A stretch of 64,000 nt of DNA from Acinetobacter sp. ANC 4910 (GTDB taxonomy: Bacteria; Pseudomonadota; Gammaproteobacteria; Pseudomonadales; Moraxellaceae), in NCBI RefSeq assembly GCF_004331035.1, contig NZ_SJNT01000010.1, forward strand, positions 50,161 through 114,160, read 5' to 3'. Position numbers and translations under genes: made by a program. Positions 1-9,879 of the stretch are shown piece by piece. The notes beneath the pieces are model-generated. The model was not told the origin of the DNA. It did not search any database and saw nothing but the letters and a program-made list of their open reading frames with translations. Every line of letters begins with the position of its first letter. Within the stretch, counting starts at the first letter, position 1.

Positions 1-1
1 T

Positions 2-70
2 GCAGTGGCTACAGAATATCGTTTCTTTAGTTATGGCGATGCCATGCTGATTGACCGTTTTACAAGATAA
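2..70 (+). CDS. queA: QueA, S-adenosylmethionine:tRNA ribosyltransferase-isomerase, 3' end only
   Basis: An open frame enters from the left edge and stops with TAA at 68-70. Its last residues read AVATEYRFFSYGDAMLIDRF, which match the conserved C-terminus of QueA (YRFFSYGDAM). QueA transfers and rearranges the ribosyl group of SAM onto preQ1-tRNA to give epoxyqueuosine. The identity is supported by tgt, the preceding enzyme of the same pathway, lying about 3 kb downstream on the same strand. Only about 22 residues are in the window, so nothing can be said about the rest of the protein. Confidence 0.85.
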   Translation, partial: AVATEYRFFSYGDAMLIDRFTR

Positions 71-94
71 CAATAACAAGGACCTCCTGCTCTT

Positions 95-1123
95 ATGCCG
101 ATTGATACTGTGCGACATTCGATTCATATTCGTCGTAAAAAGAATCAGGTGGTCTTCCACAATATTGCTCGGCTTTGGGACATCGGGCGTCAGGCGCAAA
201 GCCATCAACAAATTTTAGATGGCCTACATCCTTGGAATGCTCCTGTCACCTTGAAGTTTGAAAATACTCTGCCGTGGTTGCTTGCAATTACAGGCAGTAT
301 TTTTATGCTTGCGATTTTGATTCAACCCAGTAGTATTTGGGCGCAAGCTAGCCTGTTCTGTGGCGGGCTGATGGTATTTTGGGCCTATATTTGTTATGAA
401 GATGACGACCCCGTTGAAGAAGTAATTGATTATCTCGAACAACAAACCATTGCACAAAAATATCAGTTGGCTTACCACCGCCAACCACAACATATTTCCG
501 TTCCACTCAATCCTGTTTTATTTATTGCCCACTTAAAACGCCTGTTTCCAGTGTTTGAGCAAGGCTCTGTCTCTAATGATTTTCCATTATATGCAAGCAC
601 TGTTTGGACAGATGAAGAAAACAAGGACCATCAAGTACTGGTATTTCAATATCACTTTGTGAATGAAGTCCGCATGACTGATAAAGATGGCAATCAGGTC
701 AAGGTTCAGGAAATACATCGTGATCTGTGGGGCGTATTTGTCTTTGGTGTTGACATGCCTGGCTTAGCGATCAGTACTGCGAGCAAATCGTTTGGTCATC
801 CTTATTCTTTTGCATGGCATACCAGTGATATTCAGACCAATCAGCGACTCAAATTCTATGGCACCGATGAAATGCAGATGGCAAAAATGCTGACACCCGC
901 CATGGTGCTTCGCCTATCGGACTTTTTTGAGTACCGTTCAGGAGATTTGTTGTTTCATCCAGAGAGTGATGTCCTGTGTTATCTAGGACCACATGATTTG
1001 TTTAAAATTTCTAGCAAGGCTCAGAATATCCAAGATATTTCCAGTTTACGTGGACACTTACGTACATTTAAACTACCTTATCTAGAACATTTAAAGTCTG
1101 ATTTATTGAAACTTTTAAAATAA
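95..1123 (+). CDS. DUF3137-type membrane protein
   Basis: This is a 342-residue protein with a cytosolic N-terminal stretch rich in basic residues, two adjacent hydrophobic helices at about residues 57-78 and 82-101, and a large soluble domain after them. The pattern fits the DUF3137 family, whose members are often encoded beside lemA, as here, where lemA starts 38 bp downstream. No catalytic residues are known for the family and no function can be assigned. It begins 24 bp after the queA stop and probably shares a transcript with lemA. A weak Shine-Dalgarno (AAGGA at 78-82) lies rather far from the ATG. The family call rests on topology and context rather than on a signature motif. Confidence 0.7.
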   Translation: MPIDTVRHSIHIRRKKNQVVFHNIARLWDIGRQAQSHQQILDGLHPWNAPVTLKFENTLPWLLAITGSIFMLAILIQPSSIWAQASLFCGGLMVFWAYICYEDDDPVEEVIDYLEQQTIAQKYQLAYHRQPQHISVPLNPVLFIAHLKRLFPVFEQGSVSNDFPLYASTVWTDEENKDHQVLVFQYHFVNEVRMTDKDGNQVKVQEIHRDLWGVFVFGVDMPGLAISTASKSFGHPYSFAWHTSDIQTNQRLKFYGTDEMQMAKMLTPAMVLRLSDFFEYRSGDLLFHPESDVLCYLGPHDLFKISSKAQNIQDISSLRGHLRTFKLPYLEHLKSDLLKLLK

Positions 1124-1161
1124 CAGCGACAAAATTGTATAACCATTAAACAGGGGGCAAC

Positions 1162-1728
1162 ATGGGACTTTTTATTTTATTATTGCTAATTATTATCGCC
1201 ATTGTAGCCATTATTTTCATTCGTAATAATATTGTACGCCATCATAATGCCACTATTCGTGCTTGGTCAGATGTTACCAGCTACGAACGTCAAAAAATTA
1301 AAATTTTAGATGCGCTTGCACCCTTGGTAGAGCAATATTCAAGTTTTGAAAAAGGCACTTTAGAAAAAGTGACCGAATTGCGTCAGAACATTTTAAGTTT
1401 GAATGCAAACACTGCCGATGTATCTCAGTTACAACGGATTGAGAACTTAAACAAAGAACTCATGCACAGCCTAAATGTCGTGGTTGAAAACTACCCTGAG
1501 CTTAAAGCCAATGAAATTTATCTAAAAATGATGAATGAAATTGAAGAACAAAACGAAAATGTAGGAGCTGCGATTACGATTTTTAATCGCAATGTTGAAT
1601 TGTTTAACAACCAAATTCAGATTTTTCCCAACAACGTCATCAATACCATGACCATTGGCAAAAAAGCCATTCGACCATTTCGTGATACGGCAGCTATGCA
1701 AAATTTTGATTATCGTCCGAATTTCTAA
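1162..1728 (+). CDS. lemA: LemA family protein
   Basis: This 188-residue protein has an N-terminal transmembrane helix (about residues 2-20, rich in Leu and Ile) followed by a helical, mostly coiled domain. The sequence after the helix (RNNIVRHHNATIRAWSDVTS) resembles the LemA pattern, in which the N-terminal helix precedes a conserved 'N..v..a..di..q..RR' stretch. Length matches the usual 180-200 residues. A G-rich Shine-Dalgarno (AGGGGGC) precedes the ATG. LemA proteins are membrane-anchored and their biochemical role is unsettled. The pairing with a DUF3137 gene is common and suggests the two act together, which is inference. The transcript ends at a strong hairpin at 1766-1797. Confidence 0.82.
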   Translation: MGLFILLLLIIIAIVAIIFIRNNIVRHHNATIRAWSDVTSYERQKIKILDALAPLVEQYSSFEKGTLEKVTELRQNILSLNANTADVSQLQRIENLNKELMHSLNVVVENYPELKANEIYLKMMNEIEEQNENVGAAITIFNRNVELFNNQIQIFPNNVINTMTIGKKAIRPFRDTAAMQNFDYRPNF

Positions 1729-1765
1729 GACTTTTTATTGTGTAACTCTAAATACAAGCATAAAT

Positions 1766-1797
1766 AAAAACAGCATGGCGAACCATGCTGTTTTTTT
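1766..1797. terminator. Bidirectional terminator between lemA and the diguanylate cyclase gene
   Basis: A 13-bp perfect stem (AAAAACAGCATGG, loop CGAA, then its complement) runs into seven T on the plus strand and has five A on its left flank. It can therefore terminate lemA on plus and the convergent diguanylate cyclase gene on minus. Confidence 0.85.
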
Positions 1798-1801
1798 CAA
1801 T

Positions 1802-2728
1802 TTAAGAGTAATAACAAATCTGATTGCGACCTTCAGCTTTAGCCTGATACAACAACTCATCTGCCGATTGCAAAAAGTTAGACACATTCAAGTAGTTTTG
1901 CCCAGCACCATGGGTATTTACCCCAATGCTCACCGTGATATCAGCATGCTGACTTGCTGTCAGACTCGGGATGGTTAAATGAGCCACTGCCTTACGGAAG
2001 CGTTCAGCCGATGAAACCGCATCTTCAAGTGTAGTTTCAGGCAAAATGACCACAAACTCTTCCCCACCAAAGCGCGCCACAAAATCGTAGGCTCGACTAA
2101 ACTGATTTTTTAATAACTGCGCGACTGCAATCAAACACTGATCACCTTGCAAATGTCCAAAATCGTCGTTGTATTTTTTAAAATGATCAATATCAATAAA
2201 CAGTAGCGACAATGGTCGTTTGTTGCGCTCTGCTCGCTTAAACTCATGTTCAATCCGTTCATTCAGCGCTTTACGATTTGCCACCTGCGTCAATGGATCT
2301 TGGAGTAATAATGCTTGATTCTTTTTATTCAACTCCTCAAGTTCCAATTCCATACTTTTGCGTTCAGAAATATCAAACATGAAGCCAATAATGGCAATGG
2401 TTTTATCATTTTCACGAATCACATGCACAACATCGCGTATCCAGACGTATCCGCCATCTTGGGTTAACGCGCGATAATCTGCCTCATGATCCGTACCATC
2501 ATCGGAGAGTTGAATACACATCCCAACCGTCTTATCTCGATCATCAGGATGCATACGGTCAATCCAGTCTTGTGCAGATTTCCAACTGTCTTGCGGCCAC
2601 CCCAATAAGCTTTCAATTTGTGGCCCAATATAACTAAATTCTTTGGTATCCCAATTAATTTGCCACGGAATGGCATTCGTAGTTTCCAATAAAGTTTTAT
2701 AAAATTCCCATTCTTTTAACTCACTCAT
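1802..2728 (-). CDS. PAS-GGDEF diguanylate cyclase
   Basis: The protein has 308 residues. Residues about 8-125 form a PAS/PAC domain (PAC end near FDISERK, 118-124), followed by a short coiled linker and a GGDEF domain from about 140 to the end. The active loop is GGEEF at 221-225, preceded by RxxD at 212-215 (RAYD), the product-inhibition I-site, and DPLTQVANR (144-152) marks the domain start. It should make cyclic di-GMP from two GTP in response to a signal sensed by PAS. There is no transmembrane segment, so it is cytosolic. A very strong Shine-Dalgarno (GGGGGGAGG) sits close to the ATG. It is convergent with lemA and divergent from tgt. The signal is unknown. Confidence 0.92.
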   Translation of the reverse strand: MSELKEWEFYKTLLETTNAIPWQINWDTKEFSYIGPQIESLLGWPQDSWKSAQDWIDRMHPDDRDKTVGMCIQLSDDGTDHEADYRALTQDGGYVWIRDVVHVIRENDKTIAIIGFMFDISERKSMELELEELNKKNQALLLQDPLTQVANRKALNERIEHEFKRAERNKRPLSLLFIDIDHFKKYNDDFGHLQGDQCLIAVAQLLKNQFSRAYDFVARFGGEEFVVILPETTLEDAVSSAERFRKAVAHLTIPSLTASQHADITVSIGVNTHGAGQNYLNVSNFLQSADELLYQAKAEGRNQICYYS

Positions 2729-3005
2729 TACCTCCCCCCTAAGAACACACAGTCAGCGTAAACAATTAGTAAATACCAATTCTCTTTACAATATAATCAC
2801 CATTTTCAGGTAAAAGAGAAACAAAACATTACACAAACAAAAATAAAGCAAAATTTTGACCAAACCCGCTTTTCTCTCATTTTTTGTAATTCATGAATCA
2901 GAATTAACAGTTCAATACATCACAAAACTGGCGTTTAAGTACAGAATCGAGGAAAATAGCTCTCTTTTTAGCTCGAACAATCAGCGAACTGTTTTTTCGC
3001 CTTGA

Positions 3006-4148
<1,143 letters not shown>

Positions 4149-4246
4149 TTCTTTCAGCATTTGCGCTGAAGAAAAAGACAAGGTAAATTGCAGAGCAAGT
4201 CTATTTATTATCAAATTGATACCAGTTTATTGTTTAGGAAATTGAA

Positions 4247-4576
4247 ATGAGCCTTTTTATTTCTACTGCTCACGCAGCAGGTGAAGCTGCACAGCAACCA
4301 AGCCTCGTAACGAACTTACTTATGATTGCGGTTTTTGTCGCAATTTTCTATTTCTTGATTTGGCGTCCGCAATCTAAGCGTGCTAAAGAACACCGTTCTT
4401 TAGTTGAAAGCTTAGGTGTTGGAAGTGAAGTTGTTTTTGCTGGTGGTTTGATGGGTAAAATTACTAAAATTGAAGGTGATTTTGCAGTGGTTGAATTAAA
4501 CCGTGGTGTAGAAGTAAAAATTCAACGCGCAAGTGTGATTTCAGTTCTTCCTGAAGGCACATTAAATAACCTTTAA
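4247..4576 (+). CDS. yajC: Sec translocon accessory subunit YajC
   Basis: This is a 109-residue protein with one transmembrane helix (about residues 20-40) followed by a small basic cytosolic domain containing the YajC pattern FYFLIWRPQSKRAKEHRSLV and a GSEVVFAGGLMGKI segment. YajC associates with SecD and SecF, which are encoded next, in the holo-translocon of the inner membrane. The N-terminal stretch before the helix contains Ala-rich sequence but no convincing cleavage site. The gene is followed by a hairpin with a T-tract (4585-4608) before secD. Confidence 0.96.
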   Translation: MSLFISTAHAAGEAAQQPSLVTNLLMIAVFVAIFYFLIWRPQSKRAKEHRSLVESLGVGSEVVFAGGLMGKITKIEGDFAVVELNRGVEVKIQRASVISVLPEGTLNNL

Positions 4577-4584
4577 TCAAAAAT

Positions 4585-4608
4585 AGTCGTGCACCCGCAC
4601 GACTTTTT
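4585..4608 (+). terminator. Terminator-like hairpin inside the yajC-secD gap
   Basis: A perfect 8-bp stem (AGTCGTGC, loop ACCC, GCACGACT) is followed immediately by a run of T and then TTTT again a few bases later, with an A-tract on the 5' side. It sits between yajC and secD, 20 bp before the secD start, so it should act as a partial terminator or attenuator setting the SecD/SecF to YajC ratio, or it may be an RNA-stability element. Confidence 0.7.
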
Positions 4609-4627
4609 CATTTTAAGAAGAAAACAA

Positions 4628-6529
4628 ATGCGTTACCCAGCATGGAAATATCTACTGATTCTCGTGGTTCTCGTGGTCAGTACATTATATGCCCTGCCAA
4701 GTTTGTATCCTGATGAACCTGCTGTTCAAATTTCAGGTGCCAAAGCTGGTACTCAAATTGACCAAAGCATCATACAAAAAGCAGAGCAAATTTTAAAAAG
4801 CGAAAATATTGCAACGCATGACAATAGCTTTACCAATAACGCTGCATTGCTCCGTCTAGATTCATCTGAAGCCCAGTTAAAAGCCAAAGATGCATTACGC
4901 CGTGGTCTTGGAGATAACTACGTTGTTGCGCTGAACCTTGCACCAACCACACCAGAATGGTTGCAAAAAATTGGTGCGAAACCAATGAAGCTTGGTTTGG
5001 ACTTGCGTGGTGGTGTTCACTTCCTACTTGAAGTGGATATGGACAAAGCCATCAGCCAACGTATGGAAACCTCCGCAACCGATTTACGTCGTCAATTGCG
5101 TGACAATAAGTTGAAATTCAATAGTCTTTCATTGAATAGCAATACCATTACTTTGCAATTTGCGAACAATACTGATCGTGATGCAGTCATGGATTTCTTG
5201 CGCAGCAAAAATACCGAATTTACTCAGCAAGCAGTTGCTTCAGATACAGGCTCTAGCTTGCGCTTGACCTATACCGATGCGCGTAAGCAAGAAATTCAAT
5301 CTTATGCGGTCAACCAAAACTTAACTACACTCCGTAACCGTATTAATGAGTTAGGTGTAGCAGAAGCTCTGGTACAAACCCAAGGCAATAACCGTATTGT
5401 GGTGGAATTACCGGGTGTACAAGATACGGCAGAAGCAAAACGTGTTTTAGGTCGTACTGCAAACTTAGAGTTCCGTCTGGTATCCGACCAGAATGATCAA
5501 TATATTGACCCATATACAGGTAAATACAATGGTCAACCACTCCCTCCGGGTACAGAAGTTTTTGCGTATCAGTCACTCGATAGTGGTCGTGAGTTATTAC
5601 TTAACCGCAACCGTATTTTGACGGGTGAACGCGTTCAAAATGCTTCTTCTGGCTTTAGTCAGGACACTGGCGGTGCAGAAGTTAATATTACCCTCGACAG
5701 CGCGGGTGGTAAGCTCATGGCAGACGCTACGCGTAATTCTGTGGGCAAACGTATGGCGGTATTGTTTATTGAAAATAAACAAAAGATCAGCTATGTCGCA
5801 GACCCGAAAACTGGTGCTCAAACAGAAGTCCGTACACCATATACAGAATCTGTGGTCATTAATGCGGCAACCATTCAAGCTGTGTTGGGTTCTCAGTTCC
5901 GTATCACAGGCTTAGATTCGCCACAAGAAGCGTCAGAACTTGCCCTCATGTTACGTGCGGGTGCATTAGCAGCGCCAATGTACTTTGTTGAAGAACGCGT
6001 GGTTGGTCCGAGCCTTGGTCAAGAAAACATTGATAAAGGTGTCTTATCCACCCAAATCGGTTTCTTACTGGTAGCGATCTGGATGGTGGTGTTCTTCCGT
6101 CTATTTGGTTTAATTGCCAATTTAGCTCTCGTCATCAATATTGCCATGATCCTGACCGTAATGTCTTGGATTGGCGCTTCATTATCGCTTCCAGGTATTG
6201 CTGGTATCATCATCACCATTGGTATGGCGGTCGATGCCAACGTCCTCATCTGTGAGCGAATACGAGAAGAAATAAAATGGGGAGCCTCTCCCAAACAAGC
6301 CATTATTGCGGGTTATGATCGCGCCTATAACACCATTCTAGACTCGAACTTAACTACCTTTATTGTCGCTTTCATTTTGTTTGCCATCGGTTCAGGTCCA
6401 ATCAAAAGCTTTGCAGTCACCCACATGATTGGTATTGTCTGCTCGATGTTTACCTCGATTACGGTGACTCGTGCGGTCGTACAATTGATTTATGGCAAAA
6501 AGCGTGACTTGAAAAAGTTGAGCATTTAA
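4628..6529 (+). CDS. secD: Protein translocase subunit SecD
   Basis: The protein has about 633 residues when started at the ATG at 4628 (MRYPAWKYLL), which matches the SecD N-terminus and follows a purine-rich AAGAAG. An in-frame upstream codon at 4589 lies inside the terminator-like hairpin and is unlikely to be used. One N-terminal transmembrane helix precedes a large periplasmic region (P1 domain, with GLDLRGGVHFLLEVD) and a C-terminal group of five helices with the conserved GPSLGQENI and GMAVDANVLICERIREE segments. SecD pairs with SecF to drive late steps of export with the proton motive force. The next gene, secF, begins 9-12 bp after the stop. Confidence 0.97.
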   Translation: MRYPAWKYLLILVVLVVSTLYALPSLYPDEPAVQISGAKAGTQIDQSIIQKAEQILKSENIATHDNSFTNNAALLRLDSSEAQLKAKDALRRGLGDNYVVALNLAPTTPEWLQKIGAKPMKLGLDLRGGVHFLLEVDMDKAISQRMETSATDLRRQLRDNKLKFNSLSLNSNTITLQFANNTDRDAVMDFLRSKNTEFTQQAVASDTGSSLRLTYTDARKQEIQSYAVNQNLTTLRNRINELGVAEALVQTQGNNRIVVELPGVQDTAEAKRVLGRTANLEFRLVSDQNDQYIDPYTGKYNGQPLPPGTEVFAYQSLDSGRELLLNRNRILTGERVQNASSGFSQDTGGAEVNITLDSAGGKLMADATRNSVGKRMAVLFIENKQKISYVADPKTGAQTEVRTPYTESVVINAATIQAVLGSQFRITGLDSPQEASELALMLRAGALAAPMYFVEERVVGPSLGQENIDKGVLSTQIGFLLVAIWMVVFFRLFGLIANLALVINIAMILTVMSWIGASLSLPGIAGIIITIGMAVDANVLICERIREEIKWGASPKQAIIAGYDRAYNTILDSNLTTFIVAFILFAIGSGPIKSFAVTHMIGIVCSMFTSITVTRAVVQLIYGKKRDLKKLSI

Positions 6530-6540
6530 GGAGATCGATG

Positions 6541-7506
6541 ATGACTGACATGACTCAACCTAAATCAAAACAATATGGTCGCCCTGACAATGAGCGTGTA
6601 ATTGGCTTCATGAAGATCAGCAAACCTGCTGCCTTCGCGTCAATTTTAATTACCATTGCCAGTATCTTCTTCATTGCCGTGAATGGTCTTAACTTAGGTT
6701 TGGACTTTACTGGGGGTATTTCTGCGGAAGTCACCTACGCAAAACCGGTTGACCAAGATCAAATTGTTAAATCACTTCAAGCCACAGGCTTTGAACATGC
6801 CGTGGTACAGACCCTAGGCAGTAACACAGACGTACTCATTCGTATGCCTGTGCAAAAAGCCAGTGTTGAAGATTTGAATAACACCTTGGCTCAAGCAGTG
6901 CAAGTACCGAATAACACAGCTACGTTACATAAAGTTGATGCTGTCGGTGGTCAAGTCGGAAATGAACTCTATGTTCGCTCTGCGGGTGCAGTTGCACTTG
7001 CATTGATCTTGATGTTGATCTACGTGACCATTCGCTTTGAGTTCAAATTAGCTGTAGGTGCAATCCTCTCCCTCTTTCACGATATTTTAGTGATTCTAGG
7101 GGTATTTGCATTCATGCAATGGCCATTTGACCTGACTACTTTAGCTGCAGTGCTTGCCGTGATTGGTTTCTCACTCAACGATAACATCGTGGTATCGGAC
7201 CGTATCCGTGAGAACTTCCGTAAAATTCGAGGTGCATCACCTCGTGAAGTGATCGATATTGCCCTCACTGAAACTTTACGCCGAACTGTACATACTTCCG
7301 CAACTTTATTATTGGTTGTCGTCGCTATGTTAATTATGGGCGGTGAAGGTCTACGTTGGTTCTCAGTGGCAATGTTTATCGGTGTGTTTGCAGGAACATA
7401 CTCTTCGATTTATATTGCAACCGCTTATGCCCTATGGCGTGGTTTAAATCGTCAAGACTTTATTGTTCAAATTAAACCCGAGTTTGATGAGGAAGAGATT
7501 CCTTAA
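6541..7506 (+). CDS. secF: Protein translocase subunit SecF
   Basis: This protein of about 321 residues has an N-terminal helix, a small periplasmic domain starting with GLNLGLDFTGG, and five C-terminal helices containing LNDNIVVSDRIRENFRK, the SecF counterpart of the SecD VDANVLICERIREE segment. Two adjacent ATG codons are available at 6538 and 6541. I prefer 6541 because AAGGAG at 6528-6533 is then seven bases upstream. It forms the SecDF complex with the preceding gene product. The transcript ends at the hairpin at 7528-7558. Confidence 0.96.
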   Translation: MTDMTQPKSKQYGRPDNERVIGFMKISKPAAFASILITIASIFFIAVNGLNLGLDFTGGISAEVTYAKPVDQDQIVKSLQATGFEHAVVQTLGSNTDVLIRMPVQKASVEDLNNTLAQAVQVPNNTATLHKVDAVGGQVGNELYVRSAGAVALALILMLIYVTIRFEFKLAVGAILSLFHDILVILGVFAFMQWPFDLTTLAAVLAVIGFSLNDNIVVSDRIRENFRKIRGASPREVIDIALTETLRRTVHTSATLLLVVVAMLIMGGEGLRWFSVAMFIGVFAGTYSSIYIATAYALWRGLNRQDFIVQIKPEFDEEEIP

Positions 7507-7527
7507 TCCCTAAACAACAGGCTCACA

Positions 7528-7558
7528 TTAAAGCTCATCCTCGGATGGGCTTTTTTAA
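7528..7558. terminator. Terminator between secF and the phosphopantetheinyl transferase gene
   Basis: A stem of AAGCTCATCC against GGATGGGCTT (one G-T pair, tight loop) is followed by TTTTTT on the plus strand and flanked by A residues on the left. It terminates secF and could also serve the convergent gene whose stop is at 7555. Confidence 0.8.
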
Positions 7559-8199
7559 TGTTGAATCAATTGAATTTGTGGCCACTGAAAGCCATGACAC
7601 GAGAGTTCTGCCTGCCAAGCCACTGTCAGCATCGTTTGACCTAAATGATAGTTCTGATAAGCAAAGCTTCCTAACATCGCGTGCTGACACATCCCGCCAT
7701 GCTGGATTGGATGTACCTGTGTATTCAACTCATTCAAACTCAGCCGAATCCCCAAGCCCGAAGCTTTTAGTACCGCTTCTTTAGTGGTCCAAACCCTAAA
7801 CCAAAATTCTTCTGAATATTCCATTTCAGCCCAATGCTTAAGCTCATCAGGATGAAATGCATGTTGTGCCAAGGCTTCAAATCGAACCTTTCGGTCCAAA
7901 TCCTCAATATCTATACCGACCTGTTTAACCGTATCGCTATAGGCTAAAGCGTAGTGTTTATGGCTATGGCTATGATTAAATGTGACTTGTGGAAATTGTT
8001 CTAAATATGGCTTGCCATATTCAGTCTTAGAAAGATCTGCGTTTTGAATCTCACGTTGCATGTGCTGCGAGAGCAACTGATTCCGAAATTGATAGATCGC
8101 CTGTTTTTGTTGCTGTACTTTGGCTTTACGGTCTAAATCCGCAGGCAACTGAATCATCTGCTCTAAGCGGCTGACATCTATATGAATCAATTTCGTCAC
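7555..8199 (-). CDS. 4'-phosphopantetheinyl transferase, Sfp type
   Basis: This 214-residue protein has the bipartite signature of Sfp/AcpT enzymes: VGIDIEDLDR at 94-103, with the metal-binding Asp and Glu, and WTTKEAVLKASG at 137-148. A FNHSHS segment at 74-79 stands where the family has FNLSHS. Such enzymes move 4'-phosphopantetheine from CoA to a conserved Ser of carrier proteins. The start is GTG, preceded by AGGAG at good spacing. No carrier protein, NRPS or PKS gene is nearby, so its substrate must be encoded elsewhere. It stands alone between the secF and der terminators. Confidence 0.9.
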   Translation of the reverse strand: MTKLIHIDVSRLEQMIQLPADLDRKAKVQQQKQAIYQFRNQLLSQHMQREIQNADLSKTEYGKPYLEQFPQVTFNHSHSHKHYALAYSDTVKQVGIDIEDLDRKVRFEALAQHAFHPDELKHWAEMEYSEEFWFRVWTTKEAVLKASGLGIRLSLNELNTQVHPIQHGGMCQHAMLGSFAYQNYHLGQTMLTVAWQAELSCHGFQWPQIQLIQH

Positions 8200-8253
8200 G
8201 CATATCTCCTCTTTATGTACAGCCTCATTCTAAAAGAAACCGAATACAAAAGA

Positions 8254-8282
8254 AAAAGCCCAAAGTCGTCTTTGGGCTTTTT
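8254..8282 (-). terminator. Terminator of der
   Basis: A 13-bp perfect stem (AAAAAGCCCAAAG, loop, CTTTGGGCTTTTT) lies just beyond the der stop and reads into a T-rich stretch on the minus strand. The T-tract on the other side makes it potentially bidirectional. Confidence 0.82.
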
Positions 8283-8304
8283 TATCTTTTAAATGAACTG
8301 AAAA

Positions 8305-9714
8305 TTAGCGTTTAAATTTTTTCTCAGCTTTTTTGAACTTCTGAACATAACGACGTTTACGTGCAGCAGTACGTTCATCCACTTGTGACTTACGCCCTTC
8401 AAATGGGTTTTCAGAGGTTTTAAACTCAATACGCACAGGCGTACCTTCCAGTTTATACACACGACGGAACACATTTTCCAAGTAACGACGGTAATCTGCT
8501 GGTGTTTTATCAACTTTGTTACCATGAATCACAATCGTTGGTGGATTTTGCCCGCCCATATGTGCATAACGCATTTTAATACGGCGACCACCCACCATTG
8601 GTGGTTGATGTGCATCCACAGCATCACTCAAGATTTGCGTGATTTTGGCTGGTGAAACTTTCAAATGTGAAGATTCATAAGCACGGTGGATTGATGGGTA
8701 CATTTCCCCTACACCCGTACCATGCAGCGCAGAAATTAAGTGGATTTTTGCCCAAGGAATAAAATCAAAACGACGTTCAACATCTAGCTTACATTGCTTA
8801 CGATCATACTCAGACATGTTGTCCCATTTGTTGATCGCAATTACCATGGCACGCCCTGCTTCTAAGGCATAACCAATCAAGTGTAAGTCTTGCTCTACAA
8901 TACCTTCACGAGCATCCACCACCACAACAACCACATGTGCATCTTTCATGGCTTGTAAGGTTTTTACAATCGAGAATTTCTCGATCATTTCATCGACCTT
9001 ACCTTTACGACGTACACCCGCAGTATCAATCAGCGTATATTGACGACCATCACGCTCGAAAGGGATATAAATAGAGTCACGGGTTGTACCTGGCTGGTCA
9101 AATGCCACCACGCGCTCTTCACCCAACAAACGGTTGACTAGCGTTGATTTACCTACGTTCGGACGACCAATAATGGCGAGACGCAGGCCAGTGTTTTTGT
9201 CGTGTTCTTCTGGATTCTCGTCTTCAGGCACATCCTGCAACACATCTTCCAGCATTTGCTGTACGCCACGACCATGACTTGCCGCAACTTGCAGTGGCTC
9301 ACCCATACCAAGCTTATAGAACTCGACAAGCGCGGCTTCCGCGTGTACACCATCCACCTTATTTGCGACAAGGTAAACTTTTTTACCTAAGGTACGGAGT
9401 TCACGTGCAATTTGTTCATCAGAAGCCAATAGACCTGCACGCGCATCTACCACAAATACAATGATATCCGCTTCATGAATCGCAGTTTTAGACTGCTCTG
9501 CCATGTAGGAGTCAATACCACCTTCATTTTCGCCAATACCACCTGTATCGACCACAATGAAAGATTTATTTTGATAAACAGCATCACCATATTTACGGTC
9601 GCGTGTCAGACCCGCAAAGTCAGCCACCAAAGCATCACGACTTTTAGTTATCTGGTTAAATAGAGTTGATTTTCCGACGTTCGGACGACCAATGAGCGCA
9701 ATTACGGGTTTCAT
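8305..9714 (-). CDS. der: Ribosome biogenesis GTPase Der (EngA)
   Basis: This 469-residue protein has two tandem GTPase domains, the defining feature of Der. Walker A motifs GRPNVGKS occur at 9-16 and 183-190, DTGG and DTAG switch motifs at 56-59 and 230-233, and NKVD at 118-121 with NKWD in the second domain. A C-terminal KH-like domain and a Lys/Arg-rich tail follow. Der assists maturation of the 50S subunit. It is the last gene of the conserved ndk-to-der block, separated from bamB by 165 bp that hold a hairpin, so it may have its own promoter. Confidence 0.98.
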   Translation of the reverse strand: MKPVIALIGRPNVGKSTLFNQITKSRDALVADFAGLTRDRKYGDAVYQNKSFIVVDTGGIGENEGGIDSYMAEQSKTAIHEADIIVFVVDARAGLLASDEQIARELRTLGKKVYLVANKVDGVHAEAALVEFYKLGMGEPLQVAASHGRGVQQMLEDVLQDVPEDENPEEHDKNTGLRLAIIGRPNVGKSTLVNRLLGEERVVAFDQPGTTRDSIYIPFERDGRQYTLIDTAGVRRKGKVDEMIEKFSIVKTLQAMKDAHVVVVVVDAREGIVEQDLHLIGYALEAGRAMVIAINKWDNMSEYDRKQCKLDVERRFDFIPWAKIHLISALHGTGVGEMYPSIHRAYESSHLKVSPAKITQILSDAVDAHQPPMVGGRRIKMRYAHMGGQNPPTIVIHGNKVDKTPADYRRYLENVFRRVYKLEGTPVRIEFKTSENPFEGRKSQVDERTAARKRRYVQKFKKAEKKFKR

Positions 9715-9797
9715 AGTTTAACCTTTATTCAAGATCAGCCAGTGAGACTGGTCTGAACATCAGAAAAATGGAAGATATTTAAGAATAATACTAAATA

Positions 9798-9836
9798 AAA
9801 CACGGGGCATTGAAATTTCTCAAATACCCCGTGTTT
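9798..9836 (-). terminator. Hairpin between bamB and der
   Basis: The 10-bp arms AAACACGGGG and CCCCGTGTTT enclose about 19 nt. On the minus strand the hairpin follows the bamB stop and is followed by an A/T-rich stretch. It probably terminates the rlmN-to-bamB transcript before der. Confidence 0.65.
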
Positions 9837-9879
9837 AAAAATACGGATTTGGCTTAGTTTAACATAAGGCAGACGAAAA

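Noticed and set aside
4589..4627. Upstream start for secD
   Set aside because: The codon at 4589 lies within the stem of the terminator-like hairpin; ATG 4628 has a better Shine-Dalgarno and the family N-terminus.
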